A program made the translations under genes and the position numbers. A stretch of 64,000 nt of DNA from Pyronema omphalodes. Taxonomy: Eukaryota > Ascomycota > Pezizomycetes > Pezizales > Pyronemataceae. Position 1 is the first letter of the stretch. Each line of letters begins with the position of its first letter. The stretch covers positions 62,001-126,000 of the forward strand of contig JAJJXM010000073.1 of NCBI GenBank assembly GCA_024516155.1, given 5' to 3'. This document shows, in pieces, positions 22,940-34,682 of the stretch. The notes under the pieces are model-generated. The model did not search any database and was not told where the DNA came from. It saw only the letters and a program-made list of their open reading frames with translations.

Positions 22940-23740
22940 CGTCTTTTGCGCAATCATTTCTTGTTTGATTTAATCGATCGACCTTTCATCTCTTCTCCGT
23001 ATTCCCGATGGCGTCAAGAGCTTGCCAAAGCATCGAAGAAGTCCCGCGCAACTACTCAGCGTATCGAGCCCTCCAAGACTGATATTTCGTCATTTTACCC
23101 GGCGTCAAACTTAGAGCCTTGCGCCGCAATACATAATGTCGTATGGGCAATTACCTTGCCGCGCCAGTGGTCCGTATAAAGGGTGCATGTATTACACGTA
23201 GATACATACCACCGAGGAAACGCGGTCATATCGGTGGCTATTCCGTCGCCTCTGCACGTCGGATCTCGCAACTGGAGGAGTTGTCCTAAAAGAAATCCGG
23301 CACAAACGTATGTGCATAGATATCAATATCAAAGCAGCTGAGGAAGAGAAGATCTTTGCAGCGGCTCTCAGTCCGATTCGTGCAACTTATCGTTTTCCTG
23401 CATGTCTTAAAACTGACCAATGCTGAGTTTGGTATTTCTATACGCTGACGAGGCATGGACAATTCATAGGCGATTCATACGTGGAACATCTCAGTGAAGT
23501 AAGGCTGGATTTATGCCCAGCAGCTGCAGTTCGGTATATGGCACCATATTCACAACGTGAGTACTCCGTCTTGCCCCCGCACCCAAAGCACCCCAGTTTC
23601 TATATACCATTCATTCACATATACATTCCGCAGAATCTTTGGCGGTTCTCTGGCGTACATTCTGGCTGTCCACCAAAGCCCCCAGCACGGAGGAGAAGCG
23701 GCTCGCTGCAAAAGCGATACTGACAATCTCAGTAAGTCAT
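22940..23740 (+). other. Exon-like open segments of unknown origin
   Basis: Three protein-like pieces precede the NLR gene. One (22946-23179) contains SRWRQELAKASKKSRATTQR. A second (about 23197-23424) contains RWLFRRLCTSDLATGGVVLK and EIRHKRMCIDINIKAAEEEK. A third can be built by splicing at GTGAGT (23558) to CCGCAG (about 23632), giving SLAVLWRTFWLSTKAPSTEE followed by KRLAAKAILTIS and a GTAAGT donor at 23731. I cannot join the last piece in phase to the NLR start at 23830, so it may be a separate, perhaps decayed gene. No family is recognised. Confidence 0.3.
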
Positions 23741-23829
23741 TCTAGTAATCCAATCACTCCATCAACATCCAACGCTAACGTTTCTCATGGGAAGACCTCC
23801 GTTTTCGTAGTGCAGAACACCGGCCCAGC

Positions 23830-26800
23830 ATGTCGAACGGCGCCCCAAGGAAACGCGATGTACTAGATGGCAAATTGAAATCATGGAAAGGATATTTCCA
23901 ACAGTCGAAGAAAACAAAAGAGAAGAATTCTGGCAGTTCACAGACGAATAAGACCACGGCGAATGCCTTCCGCGCTTCGGTTCAAGCTCCCAGTGATCTA
24001 TCGCCGACATCTTCAGTTACACCAGTCGCTACCGCAGTGTTGGCACCAAAAGCCCAAATACAAGCTACGAATGAACATGAACGCTTTCAATCAAATCTAG
24101 CAAGTCGATTTGGACAACCACATATAGCAGCGACAGTAAAGCATGAGGAACGTACCGATGTTGGAAACATAGAGGCACAGAAACATAACTCAACCGCGAC
24201 TGGCATCATGGAATTTCAATCGTTGTGGATAAAGGCACTCAGTAGCAAAGACCTCGATGAGGACCGCGAAACCCTTAACAGTCTAAATCTTCAAACCAAC
24301 GCCCTTGATACCTTATCTGAAGCAACGTCTTTCGTGCAAAATATTCTTTACGAGAAAAATCGAAAGGCTTGGAAAATTGAAATCAAAGGAGAAGTAATTG
24401 TATTGAGAGATATTGCGATGAAATTGCTCGGTTGGATGGAAAGGTTCAAGGGAATTGGGGATATCATGGCCCAATGCGATCCCATACATGCGGGACTGCC
24501 ATGGGCTGGAGTACGATTTCTCCTCGAGGTTGATTAGAGATACTATATCTGGTCGTTATACTTGCTAATCATGCTCGGCAGGTGTGCATGGATAACCAGA
24601 ACACAATGGACGCCATCTTTGTCGGACTTGAGAATATTGCCGGCCTGATTCATAGGTGTACGCTGTACGAGCTACTATATCTCCGCGAAGAATCCCGTGG
24701 TTCGAAAAACCTGGAGGTATCCATGATTCGGCTTTACATAGCAATATTGAAGTTCCTCGCCAGAGCCGTCCGTAAATTAAAACGTAAATATTCTGATCCC
24801 CGGGATGTACCGCTGCTAATGATTCTTTAGAAAGCTGCTTTGAGGCTCCATTCCATGTGCAAGACATCTCAGATTACCTTGAAGATATTGAGAAATGTGA
24901 GAAAGCGGTGGGATGTGACGCAGCTGTTGCCAGTGACCAATGTATTTTGTCCACGCAGAAGCCAGTCAGAGATCTTGGGCAATGTTAACGCAAGACAGCT
25001 ACCCGAACAGACCTCGCGCACCTCCGAGCACAACTGGAAAACATCGACAACAAAATGTTGCATATTCAACCTCAACTGCACAACATACAAGACTGGCTAG
25101 AGGGTATGGGGGTCACCCCCAAATTGCTGCACACTGGAATTTTCTACTAACTCCAGTAGAAAGCGAAAGATCGTCAATTTTGGAATGGATATCTAATACC
25201 CCTTACACAAGTCACCACGAGCGTATTAACTTAAGGCGCCTGGAAGGTACTGGCATGTGGCTTTTGAAGAGGGATGATTATAGAGCATGGATTTCTTCGA
25301 GTGTTTCAAAGCTATTGTTATTGCGAGGAACTCGTGAGTCACCACATGCCTCATTGATCTATGTATTCTTACCAGCCGAATAATCTAGCTGGAGCCGGTA
25401 AAACATACATTGCGTAAGCAACCCCCCCCCCCCCCCCCACCCGCCCCGTTTATGTCATTAGAGGTGTATATACCTAACGCGGTGTTGCTATAGATCAAAA
25501 GTTATTGATTCTCTACATTCGGATACGACAGGGATGACGCTAGCATACTTTTATTGTAATCGAGCTGAGGATAATCGTCGGAAGCCGGATAGTATTCTGA
25601 GAACGATAATACAACAGCTTGCTCAGCCTCAATTCGATAAGAGCAGGCTAATAAAACCAATTGTGGATATATACCAGGACCGGAAGAGCAAAGGGCAAAT
25701 GTCATCCTCACCGAGCCTTGCGGAAAGTCGAGAGCTCCTCGTTCAACTTACGGATATCCATCCTCTGACCATGATTTGCATTGATGCTCTGGATGAAGTT
25801 GCAGAGGACGAGCGTATACATCTTCTGAAGGCACTTAATTACGTCATCGCAAAATCCAAAAATCTGGTCAAGATTTTTGCAACGACTCGAATGGATCCCG
25901 AAATCATCATGCAGTTCAAGATATTTCCTAGGATTGAGTTACAACCCGATAACAACTTCAGCGACATAGAAAAGTTTATCGAAACAGAAGTTCAGAGGGC
26001 CATCGACGATGGCGAACTGCTTTGTGGTGTGGTATCCGATGATCTTAAAGCCGAAATATGCCAGGTGCTTCGTGATCGATCTAAGGGAATGTAAGTGCAC
26101 CATATCATTCCCATTCAACTGTAGAGGGGCACGAGCACTAATCAATAAATTCCAGGTTCCAATTGGCGGCGCTTCACATCACTTCCCTCCGCCAAGCGTT
26201 CACTGCGGGCGATGTAAGACGCGGTTTACAAACTCTTCCGGGCACCTTGACGGCTGCCTACAATGATATTTACCACAGCATTCAAAGACTCCACTCATCC
26301 CGACTCGCACTAAGTGCCTTCCGCTGGATCCAATGTTCATACGAACCCTTACGCACATCAACCTTGCTTGATGCGATCACAGTCGAAGTCGGTAGACCAG
26401 GAGAGTTCTCTCGTACAGAGCCAATAAATGCAAACAGTTTATTGAAACTTTGCCAAAATCTACTTGTCTTGGACGAACGCCTCGACGTTTTCCGCTTTGC
26501 ACATCTTTCGGTGCAGGAGTATCTGGAGACTAGACCTGAACTCAGCAGGGCAACTTCACATACCGAAATAGCAGAGGGGTGTCTTTCTCTGTTGTGTACT
26601 CCGAGCTCCTGGGATGATTATGAAGAAGTTGAAATCAAAAAGCAAGATTACAGGAACCGTCACCTGTTGTCATACTCCACGCTGTTTTGGCTTGGCACTT
26701 CTCTTATTGCGGAGACGTAAATGGCCGTCAGACCCTCGTCGACCTATGGAATGCATTCATATCAAAGAATAACTACCAAAAATGGCTTCGCTACTATCGC

Positions 26801-27148
26801 ACGTGAGTTAAGTATTTTAGCTGGAATCCAAACGATACATTTTTGCGCAGGGTTACGTACCACCAAAGAGGAGCGGACAGCATTCCCGCCTTAGTTTGCA
26901 CCTTTGGGTTGACCCAGATGCTCACGTCGGTATTCGAATCGACTGGTCATGACTTGAAAGCCAACTTAGGCAGCTTACTTCTCGTCTCCTCTGATCTGGG
27001 AGACCTTGGCATAGCTTTATTTCTAATCGAGAACGGTGCCGATATTGCGGCTATCAATAACTACGGGCAAACACCGCTGCACCGGGCATCGCTGAATGGG
27101 TATGAAGAGGTGGTTCGGTTGCTCATTGATAGAGGCGCCAATATTTGA
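23830..27148 (+). pseudogene. NLR-like NACHT NTPase with ankyrin end, frameshifted
   Basis: Exons 23830-24528, 24582-24771, 24831-24941, 24999-25103, 25157-25333, 25389-25413, 25494-26090, 26156-26802, 26851-27148; introns 48-80 nt, phases consistent. Domain order is that of fungal NACHT NLRs. The N-terminal domain has WAGVRFLLE and LIHRCTLYELLYL, a coiled-coil segment follows, then ILEWIS and LEGTGMWLL just before the NTPase. Walker A LRGTPGAGKT is at about residues 424-433 and spans two introns. Walker B is MICIDALDEV. A winged-helix-like segment ends with FAHLSVQEYLE, then come ankyrin repeats (GQTPLHRASLNGYEEVVRLL). Such proteins act in non-self recognition and cell death. Defects: near 26690-26692 one base is missing, since the frame switches between YSTLFW and WHFSYCGDVNG; and TGA at 27146-27148 ends the ankyrin array although repeat-like AARKEGQT follows. 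It is probably inactive, unless the indel is a sequencing error. Confidence 0.8.
25422..25438. repeat. Poly-C tract (17) in NLR intron
   Basis: Seventeen C inside the intron just after the Walker A exon (intron 25414-25493). Confidence 0.9.
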
Positions 27149-28912
27149 GCAGCGAGAAAGGAGGGGCAGACAATTTGATGAAGTTTTGGAGAAGGAGAAG
27201 AATAAATGACATATTCAAATCCATGAGATATAGGCTCGGGGATGTGAAAATTTTATGGGGCATGAAGATAAGATCCGCGCCAGACGTAAAATAATTTGCA
27301 GTTGATTGTAGAGAGGATGGAGTGGGACGATGGGATGGTGATGTGGAGAAGTACGCAAGGACGAGAGAGGGTGAAGGGAAAGCCTAAGGTGAGACTCGAG
27401 GAGGGGAAATGAAAGGACCCGGGAAGTGGATTGGTGGTAATGAGAGGGCAGGGGAAGCTATGGGAATAAGTTGAAGGGTGCACAGTGTGGGTTTACGATG
27501 AAAAGACCAAAATACCCGATGTCCAAAATGACCATGATGTGCTTATGTATTTCGTTGAAAGAATTTGGCTTTTTTTTGTTTATCAGTTTATTTTTTGAAT
27601 TCAAAATGCAGGTTTTGCGAGTGCTGAAACATGATTGTCCAGACACACCTATTTTCTACCTTATGAATGACATAGACGGAAAGACTTATAGAATTTTTAT
27701 ATCCATACCTATAAAAACGTATTACTTCTTGTATTTGCTGTATGATGTGGTGTATGCACATTTACGGAAAGGTCAGAGTAAAGCTGGACCACAATTTGCT
27801 TCATTCAAAACCATTGTCTTTTGGAATAACTTCCCTATCTTTCGTCCGTTCTCGACGTCCAAACACATCACCCCTGCCATCTATGCCACGAGAAGTCAAG
27901 ATCAAGGCACTGTGGTTTGAAAAAAAAAAAAAAAAAAAAAAGTGGTCCAGACTCCAAATTGGTAAGGTATTATGAATGGTGTCGATATTTATACAGAACA
28001 AACTCGGTATGTCTATCATGGGAGAACTTCCTATAGATCTATAGAAACGGACGAGAGAGTGTATTTCACAACGAAAAAATATTTTCTATAAAACGTGAAT
28101 AGAGCACTCAAAAAGACAGGGGGCACCCCCCCCCCCCTCCCTTGTCTATTCAGATCCTCTATTGCTATTCAATACGTAGGTGAAGTTGGGGTGGTTCTTA
28201 TCTTATCCACCCGGAATAAAGCTGTTAGAAGTCCTCCATTATTAGATTCCTCCAGTATTAGGTTCCTCCTGTATCCATTAGAACAGGGATATTTATTACA
28301 TTAGTTGATTTTTTGTCCCCTAATACGAGTAAATATTCTTTAGAACTAAGTTATTCAAATGATTGTATGAGTCTTCATTGAATATCACTCGTTACTGCGC
28401 TACCAGGGTTACTCGAAAAAATCTTGCATGGGTGCTATGTATAGCATCGGGTGGCTTGGACCACGGGAACGGGATTGGGATTTCTTTTCTTTCGTCCTGC
28501 ATGGGACTTTTCGGGCTTCGGTCGGTGTATGATGAAATAGCTAAATAAATAATGAAGTAGGTGCCGTGGTTTCAGGAGGATAGGTCAGTAGTATTTTGGG
28601 TTTTCATATCACACAGAAAAGGTTATGCTGAAGGCATGTAGCTATGCTACTGAACAGACGAGAAATAAGAAATTGGGAAAGATATAATTGTAATGGCGAA
28701 GAAAAGGTCGATGTAGGAAAGTGGCGTAGATGAGTGTGAGTGTACATAGCGGCAAGGCTACAGCTGCAGCGTCGTTAATACCTACAACTACCTTGATATC
28801 ACGCCAAGCCTGATGTCATAGCTCAACATCAGTCCCGCTAAACACAGCAACAAACCCCAGCTTCCAGAGAACAGCTCTCACAATCGTCTCGGTATCTTCA
28901 AGTCGCGTCAGA
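27149..28912. other. Intergenic between NLR and Mpv17-family gene
   Basis: No gene I can support. The 149-codon frame at 27471-27920 starts at TTG and ends in an A-rich run, and I reject it. Homopolymers: A22 at 27920-27941 and C12 at 28126-28137. Confidence 0.45.
27920..27941. repeat. Poly-A tract (22)
   Basis: Twenty-two A. The upstream 450 bases are AT-rich with no recognisable element, so I do not call it a retroposon tail. Confidence 0.9.
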
Positions 28913-29595
28913 ATGTCCCCAGTAATCGAAGCTACAGTACAAGCAGCCACTCTTTCGGCTGTTTCGAATCTCCTTGCACAATCAATTAAGAGTTACACCG
29001 AATCGGTTCGCGACACCGTCGTCCATTTCCATGCTGCCAATCAAGGGTGCGCTAACTAATAGCCCGATACAGAAACCTTTCGTCTTCGACTTTACTCCAG
29101 TGATACAGTTCGTTGTGTTCACTATTCTTTCAACTCCGCCAAACTTTCTATGGCAGTTGCAACTTGAGTCTTGGTACCCGAGCCAGGTACCGGTTGAGCA
29201 GAAAACGGAAAAAGAAAATTCGGCGGTAAAGACGAAACTGTCTAAATCTAATATCATTAAGAAGTTCGCTATCGATCAGCTTCTTGGTGCTCCTATCAAC
29301 ACTGTTTTGTTTCTGGCTTTTATGGGTTATATGCGGGGATTCACCGGAGATGCATTGAAGACATATGTCATTGAGGTAAGTTTGCAACCCTCATGGATGG
29401 CTAGGTCTGTGAAGCCTAGAGAGGTCTTTTCTAATGTCCATCGAATAGGAGTTTTGGCCATTGACATCTGCTGGTCTTAAGCTATGGCCTGCTGTATCCC
29501 TTATTTCCTTTGCTGTAATTCCAGCGGACAAGAGAATTATCTTTGGTAGCATCATAGCTCTGGGTTGGAATATTTTCCTCGGGCTTACATTGTAG
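28913..29595 (+). CDS. Mpv17/PMP22-family membrane protein
   Basis: Three exons: 28913-29005, 29073-29375, 29449-29595; 180 residues, all phases zero. The first intron has an unusual donor (GTTCGC) but a perfect branch (GCTAACT). The C-terminus carries the family signature: EFWPLTSAGLKLWPAVSLIS, then FAVIPADKRIIFGSIIALGW and NIFLGLTL, matching the W-P-x-n-W-P, N/S-F-x3-P-x2-R and W-N blocks of Mpv17/PMP22/Sym1. Four hydrophobic segments are plausible: residues 5-25, 35-60, 100-120 and 140-178. Family members sit in the peroxisomal or inner mitochondrial membrane and are thought to form or modulate channels. Here a FDFTPVIQF start of the second segment and 180 aa length favour the peroxisomal PMP22-like branch (inference). 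The third intron end could also be three bases later, dropping one Glu. Confidence 0.85.
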
Positions 29596-29930
29596 ATATG
29601 TTATATAGATTTGGTTGTTTCTCTTTCTAAAGAGCCTATCAGTATCATGGCTGTCTCAAATCAATAAATTATAGAGTTGTAAAGTTCTAGATTTTATTAG
29701 GGCATCAATGTTTGATTGAGATACAGTCGAATGTAGCCTGTTTTTGGCCGTTGTGAGATATGGCTAATCACATGGACAGACAAGCGCGTTGATGTATAAA
29801 CGAAACTAACCACTCTTTCGTCTCTTCCACCTCTACTTAGGCAGCACACTTTGTCTACCTCGCTGGTCGAGATGATTATTGCTCTTTATACCGCCTAATA
29901 ATACTCTTTTCATTCTGTCCTCGCCCAACG

Positions 29931-32859
29931 ATGAATGCCTTTCCCCTACGAACCCCAAGTCATATTGCATTACCAGTATTATGGGACAGCCACGAGATCC
30001 GGTACCTCGAATGGATTCAACGTATTCAGATTGCTCAGCAACTATACAAACTCCGGAAAACGGTTCCACAAGCTACGGAACTCTACAATGAGTACGTAAA
30101 AATACAAAAAAGTTGGATTGCTGAGCAAAGTGCGATTGATGAGCAAGATTTTGGGGGATATTGTTATCCTTATTGTGGCAACCCAACAGAGATATTCCCA
30201 AAGGTGCTAATCAAATCACCCGTAGATTGAATCATTGCTAATTTTGAAATTGTGATAGGGTTGCCTATGTTCTTCGTCGATATCTTCCATATTAAAAACC
30301 AATGCACAGAATCTCGGCGTGACAACAAAAGGATTAAAATCAAGCACTAGTCACAGTATTAATCCCTCGGTATTATCTTCATTTCCCGGAAACCGCACAG
30401 AGAACCTTCCGGAGACTTTTCCCGAAACCGTACCACCACCACCCGCGCAATGCCCGAATTGTCATGGACCCAACAATGTCTCGCAAAGCAATGAGATGCC
30501 ATTGACCGAGAAGATTCGCAGAGCAGCAAAAACGGAAATGGAAATCGAGCTTGAAAGGGCTGCTAAAAATGAAGCTGCTAAAAGACTTAACCCATTCCCT
30601 GCGAAACCAACATTTCCAGAACCTCTTGATGACCCTGATACAATCTGCCATGGGAAGGTACGCAGAATTCTGTCTCATCGTCCTGGAAGACCTCGATACC
30701 AAGTTTACACTATTGAGTGGACGCCTTATGATTTGGATTGCGAACCCGTCACTTGGCAGGTAAATCTCCAAAGCCTCATGTACTATCGAAAACTTGTCAA
30801 TGATTACCATGCCATCAAGGGTATGGATACTCCACCGTGGCCGAAGAAACGTGATCCTGTTTCCTCGGCTTCGCTTGGTGTTAAACATATTAAAAAGGCC
30901 CTCGAGGATAGGAAATTGGAATTGAAAAAACTCGGATTCCCTTTAAAGGAGCAGGAATATGAAATTATTCAAGAAAAATGGAGTATTCGAGATCAATGGC
31001 AGAGAATTGGAAGAGGATGGGGTAGCGCTAGACAAGTTATACGATATCATAAAGAGCGATGGATGGAAGATAAACTTACACAGGAACTCCTTGCACAACA
31101 CCTAGACGTCCAAGAATTCTCGAAAGAATATGATATTCAAGGTCACTTAGGGGGCGTTATTTCAACACGACGTTCAGAGCCTAATCTTTATGCTCGAGCA
31201 CGGCTATTGAATGATACTCATCCAGGACGCATTGTTATAAACAGGCGATTCAGTGAAGAGGACGAAATGGAATGGCGAGAGCACTTTTCGGATATGATTT
31301 CTGGGTTAAGTAATAAAAATACAGGAATGAAATCCATTGGACGTGTCCAAGCTCAACCGTCTGAGTTACGAAATGCTCATTCCTTTCCACGAGTAATGTC
31401 TACATTACGACGAGACAATCTTCGTCTCTCCCGTCCTTTCATGGCAGAACCTGGTGGATTTGACAGGAATTCGTCCCCCGTGAGCTCAGATCATTCGCAA
31501 ATAAAATTAGACAACTACTCAGAACCTCCAAAGAAAGCAGTAGCAGATTCCAGTGATACGGATAAGCGCCTCTTCTACGGATTGTTTAGAAGGCTCTCGC
31601 GTGGACGGCTCCGGAAACCTCAAAGCAATACAACCGGTACTCAGTCAGCAGCTCCGCTTAACGGAAAACTATCTCCACCTCGTCATCATTTTAGCCCCAC
31701 AAATAGTACCTACATCTCCTTGTATGAAGCTAATTTTAACTGTCTGGACGGTGCTCCGTATGCGCATGAAGAAGAAGACCTGCCAGTGATGCCATCCGCC
31801 ATGACTATTACCAACCAGGTATGTATCACCAAATAGCCTGTCGAATGACTTACCCATGAATGACACTAACCAATCCCTCAATATCAGGACACCCCTAACC
31901 GAGGCGACAAACCCCCCCAGAGAGAGCAGAGAGAGGATAGCACCTTCGTGTCCTTCCCGGGTTATGAAGCCGCCGCAACTACAGTAGCAGCACCATATTT
32001 CTGCTACCGCCCTCGGCGACTAACATGTACCGATGGCTGTGGCAATGTCATAACTAAAGATCAGTCTGGTGATACCTGTGTGGGTTCGGAAATGTACCAC
32101 CATCACCACTGTCATGACCATCAGCACCACCATCACCACTCCGGGGAAGCTTCAGGATCTCAGACACAGCCTCTTATTACGGACAACGAAATCCATTTCC
32201 CAGGAGGTAGATGTAATAGCCATGCAAGTGAAACCAGTGAGGGAGCTGGTCAAGAGCTTTGGTTAGACGGTGCCCATGAGGTAGAGCAGCCCTCCCGACC
32301 AGAAAGTACCAGATCCGGATCCAACTCCGGCACAAAAGCTATTTTAAACAACCTTTTTGGGTCCTGTACACGGCCTCGACGATCTGGGAGCATAGCAGGC
32401 AGTTCTGAAAGATCCAGGAGACATTCCAAACCTGAGAAAACCGACGATTCAAATGAGGAAGGTAAGAAAAATAGCTGGTCTGATCTACTTGTTACTGCCT
32501 CAAATTCCTCCAGTTCCAGCCTAGAAATTTCAGAGAATGAAGAGGAAGAGGATTATTCCGTCATAAAAAGAAAAGCTGTAAAGGAACTCCCTGTTCTTCT
32601 TTGTCCTTATTGCCATGCACCTCTGGGAGACCTGACTCACGCCTGTAGAAGTGTCATCATCGAAAATACCCAGCAAAAAGAACCAACAACAAACGTTAAA
32701 CGATTCCGGGATCTGAGGAACCAGGTTTATAGGAAGGAAAAAGCTAGACGACATACCTTGGGGGAAGAATCGCATGCGGAGAGAAATTCAATTAAAGCGT
32801 TGGGGAATGTTTATAGGAACCAGATGAAGGGGCTTTTAAAGAGGTTGAGTAATGCTTAA
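29931..32859 (+). CDS. Large hypothetical protein with CxxC and His-rich segments
   Basis: Exons 29931-30203, 30259-31818, 31888-32859, about 934 residues; phases all zero. Intron 1 (55 nt) uses donor GTGCTA; a 37-nt alternative from GTAGAT is possible and would add six residues. No family recognised. Visible features: an N-terminal helical part (RYLEWIQRIQIAQQLYKLRK); a CPNCH motif at residues 156-160; a Glu/Lys helix (EKIRRAAKTEMEIELERAAK); a possibly folded middle with RRILSHRPGRPRYQVYTIEW that looks chromodomain-like only in its YxVxxIxW rhythm; a long basic helical segment; Ser-rich disorder; a His cluster near residue 665 (HHHHCHDHQHHHHH); CPYCH at 850-854; and a basic C-terminus. Two C-x2-C-H motifs far apart hint at metal binding. 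It starts 335 bp after the Mpv17-family gene and converges on RRS1. The open frame over 1.5 kb and matching splice sites make it real. Confidence 0.75.
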
Positions 32860-33272
32860 TGATAATCGGGATGATTCTAATGGAAGGGAACAGAGGATAG
32901 GTTAAAATGGGTTAGGGCTTGAAAAGGGCTGTTGTTAAAGTAGGCGGAGGGAAAAGTCAATGTATTCATCAAGGGGATTGACAAGGGTATTCGTGTATAG
33001 AGTCAATATACTACTGAAGTTATACATATAATTTCTACTTTTCGTATTGATGGAGCTCACTATCACAAAACCAGGTGCTATAATATATCACATGAGCGAG
33101 ACAAAAATTGGTAAACGCATGCAACCTTATATTACAGAATATGCAACACCAAAGCCAAACCCTGAAACCCATAACTTTTATAGCAAGCCGAAAAACAAAA
33201 AAACTCAAACGGACCATGAATCCTTCATGAAAGACATAACCCCAACAGCTTATTACTCCTCTCAACAATCCA
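32860..33272. other. Convergent 3' spacer
   Basis: A 413-bp spacer between the stop of the 934-residue gene (plus) and the stop of RRS1 (minus). It presumably contains both 3' UTRs. No repeats or ORFs of interest. Confidence 0.6.
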
Positions 33273-34023
33273 TTACTTTCTCCTCTTCTCAACGCCTGCC
33301 TTCTTAGCACCCAACGCCGCATCAGATCTCTGAGCATTCTTCTTCTGCTGTCTCTCATTGAGCTTGATGTTGCGTTTTCTCTCCTCGCGACTGAGCTTGC
33401 GAGGGTTAACCTCCTCTCCATCCTCTGTCTTCTTGGTGTCGTCAATCTCGACCAACCACTGGTTCTCAACCTCCTTGTTCTTGCCCTTGTATCCCCACTT
33501 GGGTACCCATTCTTGTTTCTCCTCGTCGTAGACAAGTTTTCCGTCGCGGGGCTTGTCGGTAATACCCTTCTTCTTTGCGAAGAGCTCCCTGTTTGAAAAA
33601 AAAAAATGACAATTAGCTCTCTGATTCGTTCCAGGATTTTTCATGTCCCCAAGAAGCTCCGACATATGACACCCGGCAAATTTCTAGGAGGATTAAAACA
33701 TACCACTTAGTAGGTTCTCTAGGCTTGGGAATAGCCTTCTCTCTAGGCAGAGGAGTGACAGGCTCAGGTAGCTCAGCAAAAACACCATCCGCCGTAGACT
33801 TCAACGTAAGAGCCGTAAGGACCTGGTTAATAATAGCCTGAGCACCTTCTCTGATCACGGCATTTAAGCAAGCCTCGCGATCCGTCTTGTAGGTTTCCGG
33901 ATCAAGAGGGTTGGTGTCGAAACAGACGAGGTTTCCCATGTCGAATTCGAGGGGGATGGGTTTGTCGACGGTTACCACGAGCTTGGTGGGTTTATCGTCG
34001 GCGGTTTCAATTGCGGATGGCAT
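33273..34023 (-). CDS. RRS1: Ribosome biogenesis protein Rrs1
   Basis: Two exons, 34023-33704 and 33588-33273 (intron 33703-33589, 115 nt, donor GTATGT), giving 211 residues, close to the yeast protein (203). Family blocks are clear: PIPLEFDMGNLVCFDTNPLD, REGAQAIINQVLTAL, LPEPVTPLPREKAIPKPREP TKWE across the splice, ELFAKKKGI, YDEEKQEWVPKWGYKGKN, then a Lys/Arg-rich tail. Rrs1 works with Rpf2 to bring the 5S RNP (5S rRNA, uL18, uL5) into the pre-60S particle in the nucleolus. The gene is divergent from mS29 across 659 bp. The ATG at 34023 is the one followed by a normal Rrs1 N-terminus; an open frame continues upstream to 34290 but looks like leader sequence. Confidence 0.95.
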
Positions 34024-34682
34024 CTTTGGCGGGGTTTTTTTTGGCTGGAGGAAATTGAGGTTTGAGGTTTTGAGGAGGTTGAGGTTCGTTGCTTGCACAC
34101 GGAGATCAACTGTATGTATGTACAATGTAAATTTTTGGCGCCAGAACACGAAAATTAGCTTAGAGCCGCATGGGCAGGGGTCTTTCTGCGACGAGCTAAT
34201 GAGGGACGTGTTGAGCACGTGATCATGAAGATGCGCTTTGGATGATACGGAATAAGCGCGTCGGAATGGGTGTTTTGACAGGATTGTCAATTCAGTCGGA
34301 AGATACAGAAGCTGATAATAAAGTACGATGAGTTGTTATAAATTAATAAGAATTTTGGCGAATTGAACAAAGGTTGCATTGCTACCTTTTCAAATAAAAC
34401 TCGGCAACTCGAGTCAAAAGGAAACATGACTGAATTACAGAAAAAAAATTGTTGATCAACAATCCTCTCTAGAATCATCAAGATACAGGCAACGGCAGCG
34501 GTGCGGATTAAAAATGGTCGCGCAATGGTGGGGATAAAGTTTTGCGGCTCTGGCGCTTGGTGGTGGGGGGGCGTGGGGGTGCGGCTCAAAAAGAATTGGC
34601 ACCTAAACTCCAGTGCGCCGATTTGAACATCACACGTTCACCCCCACCACCGTCTTTCTCGTCGTCTTCAACCTTCGCCAAT
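34024..34682. promoter_or_regulatory. Bidirectional promoter region RRS1 / mS29
   Basis: This 659-bp spacer between two divergent start codons must hold both promoters and leaders. It has an AT-rich centre (about 34,300-34,460), a G-rich stretch at 34,558-34,585 and an AAATTTTTGG at 34,128-34,137 that is vaguely like the yeast RRPE element. Linking one gene for cytosolic and one for mitochondrial ribosomes suggests shared growth control (inference). Confidence 0.55.

Noticed and set aside
24772..24830. Apparent frameshift in the NLR between LARAV and SCFEAPF
   Set aside because: A 59-nt intron with GTAAAT donor, GCTAATG branch and TTTAG acceptor restores the frame exactly.
27471..27920. 149-codon ORF ending near a poly-A run
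   Set aside because: TTG start, Phe/Tyr/Lys bias expected from AT-rich non-coding DNA, no family.
27901..27941. Poly-A as retroposon tail
   Set aside because: No element body, target-site duplication or coding relic seen upstream.
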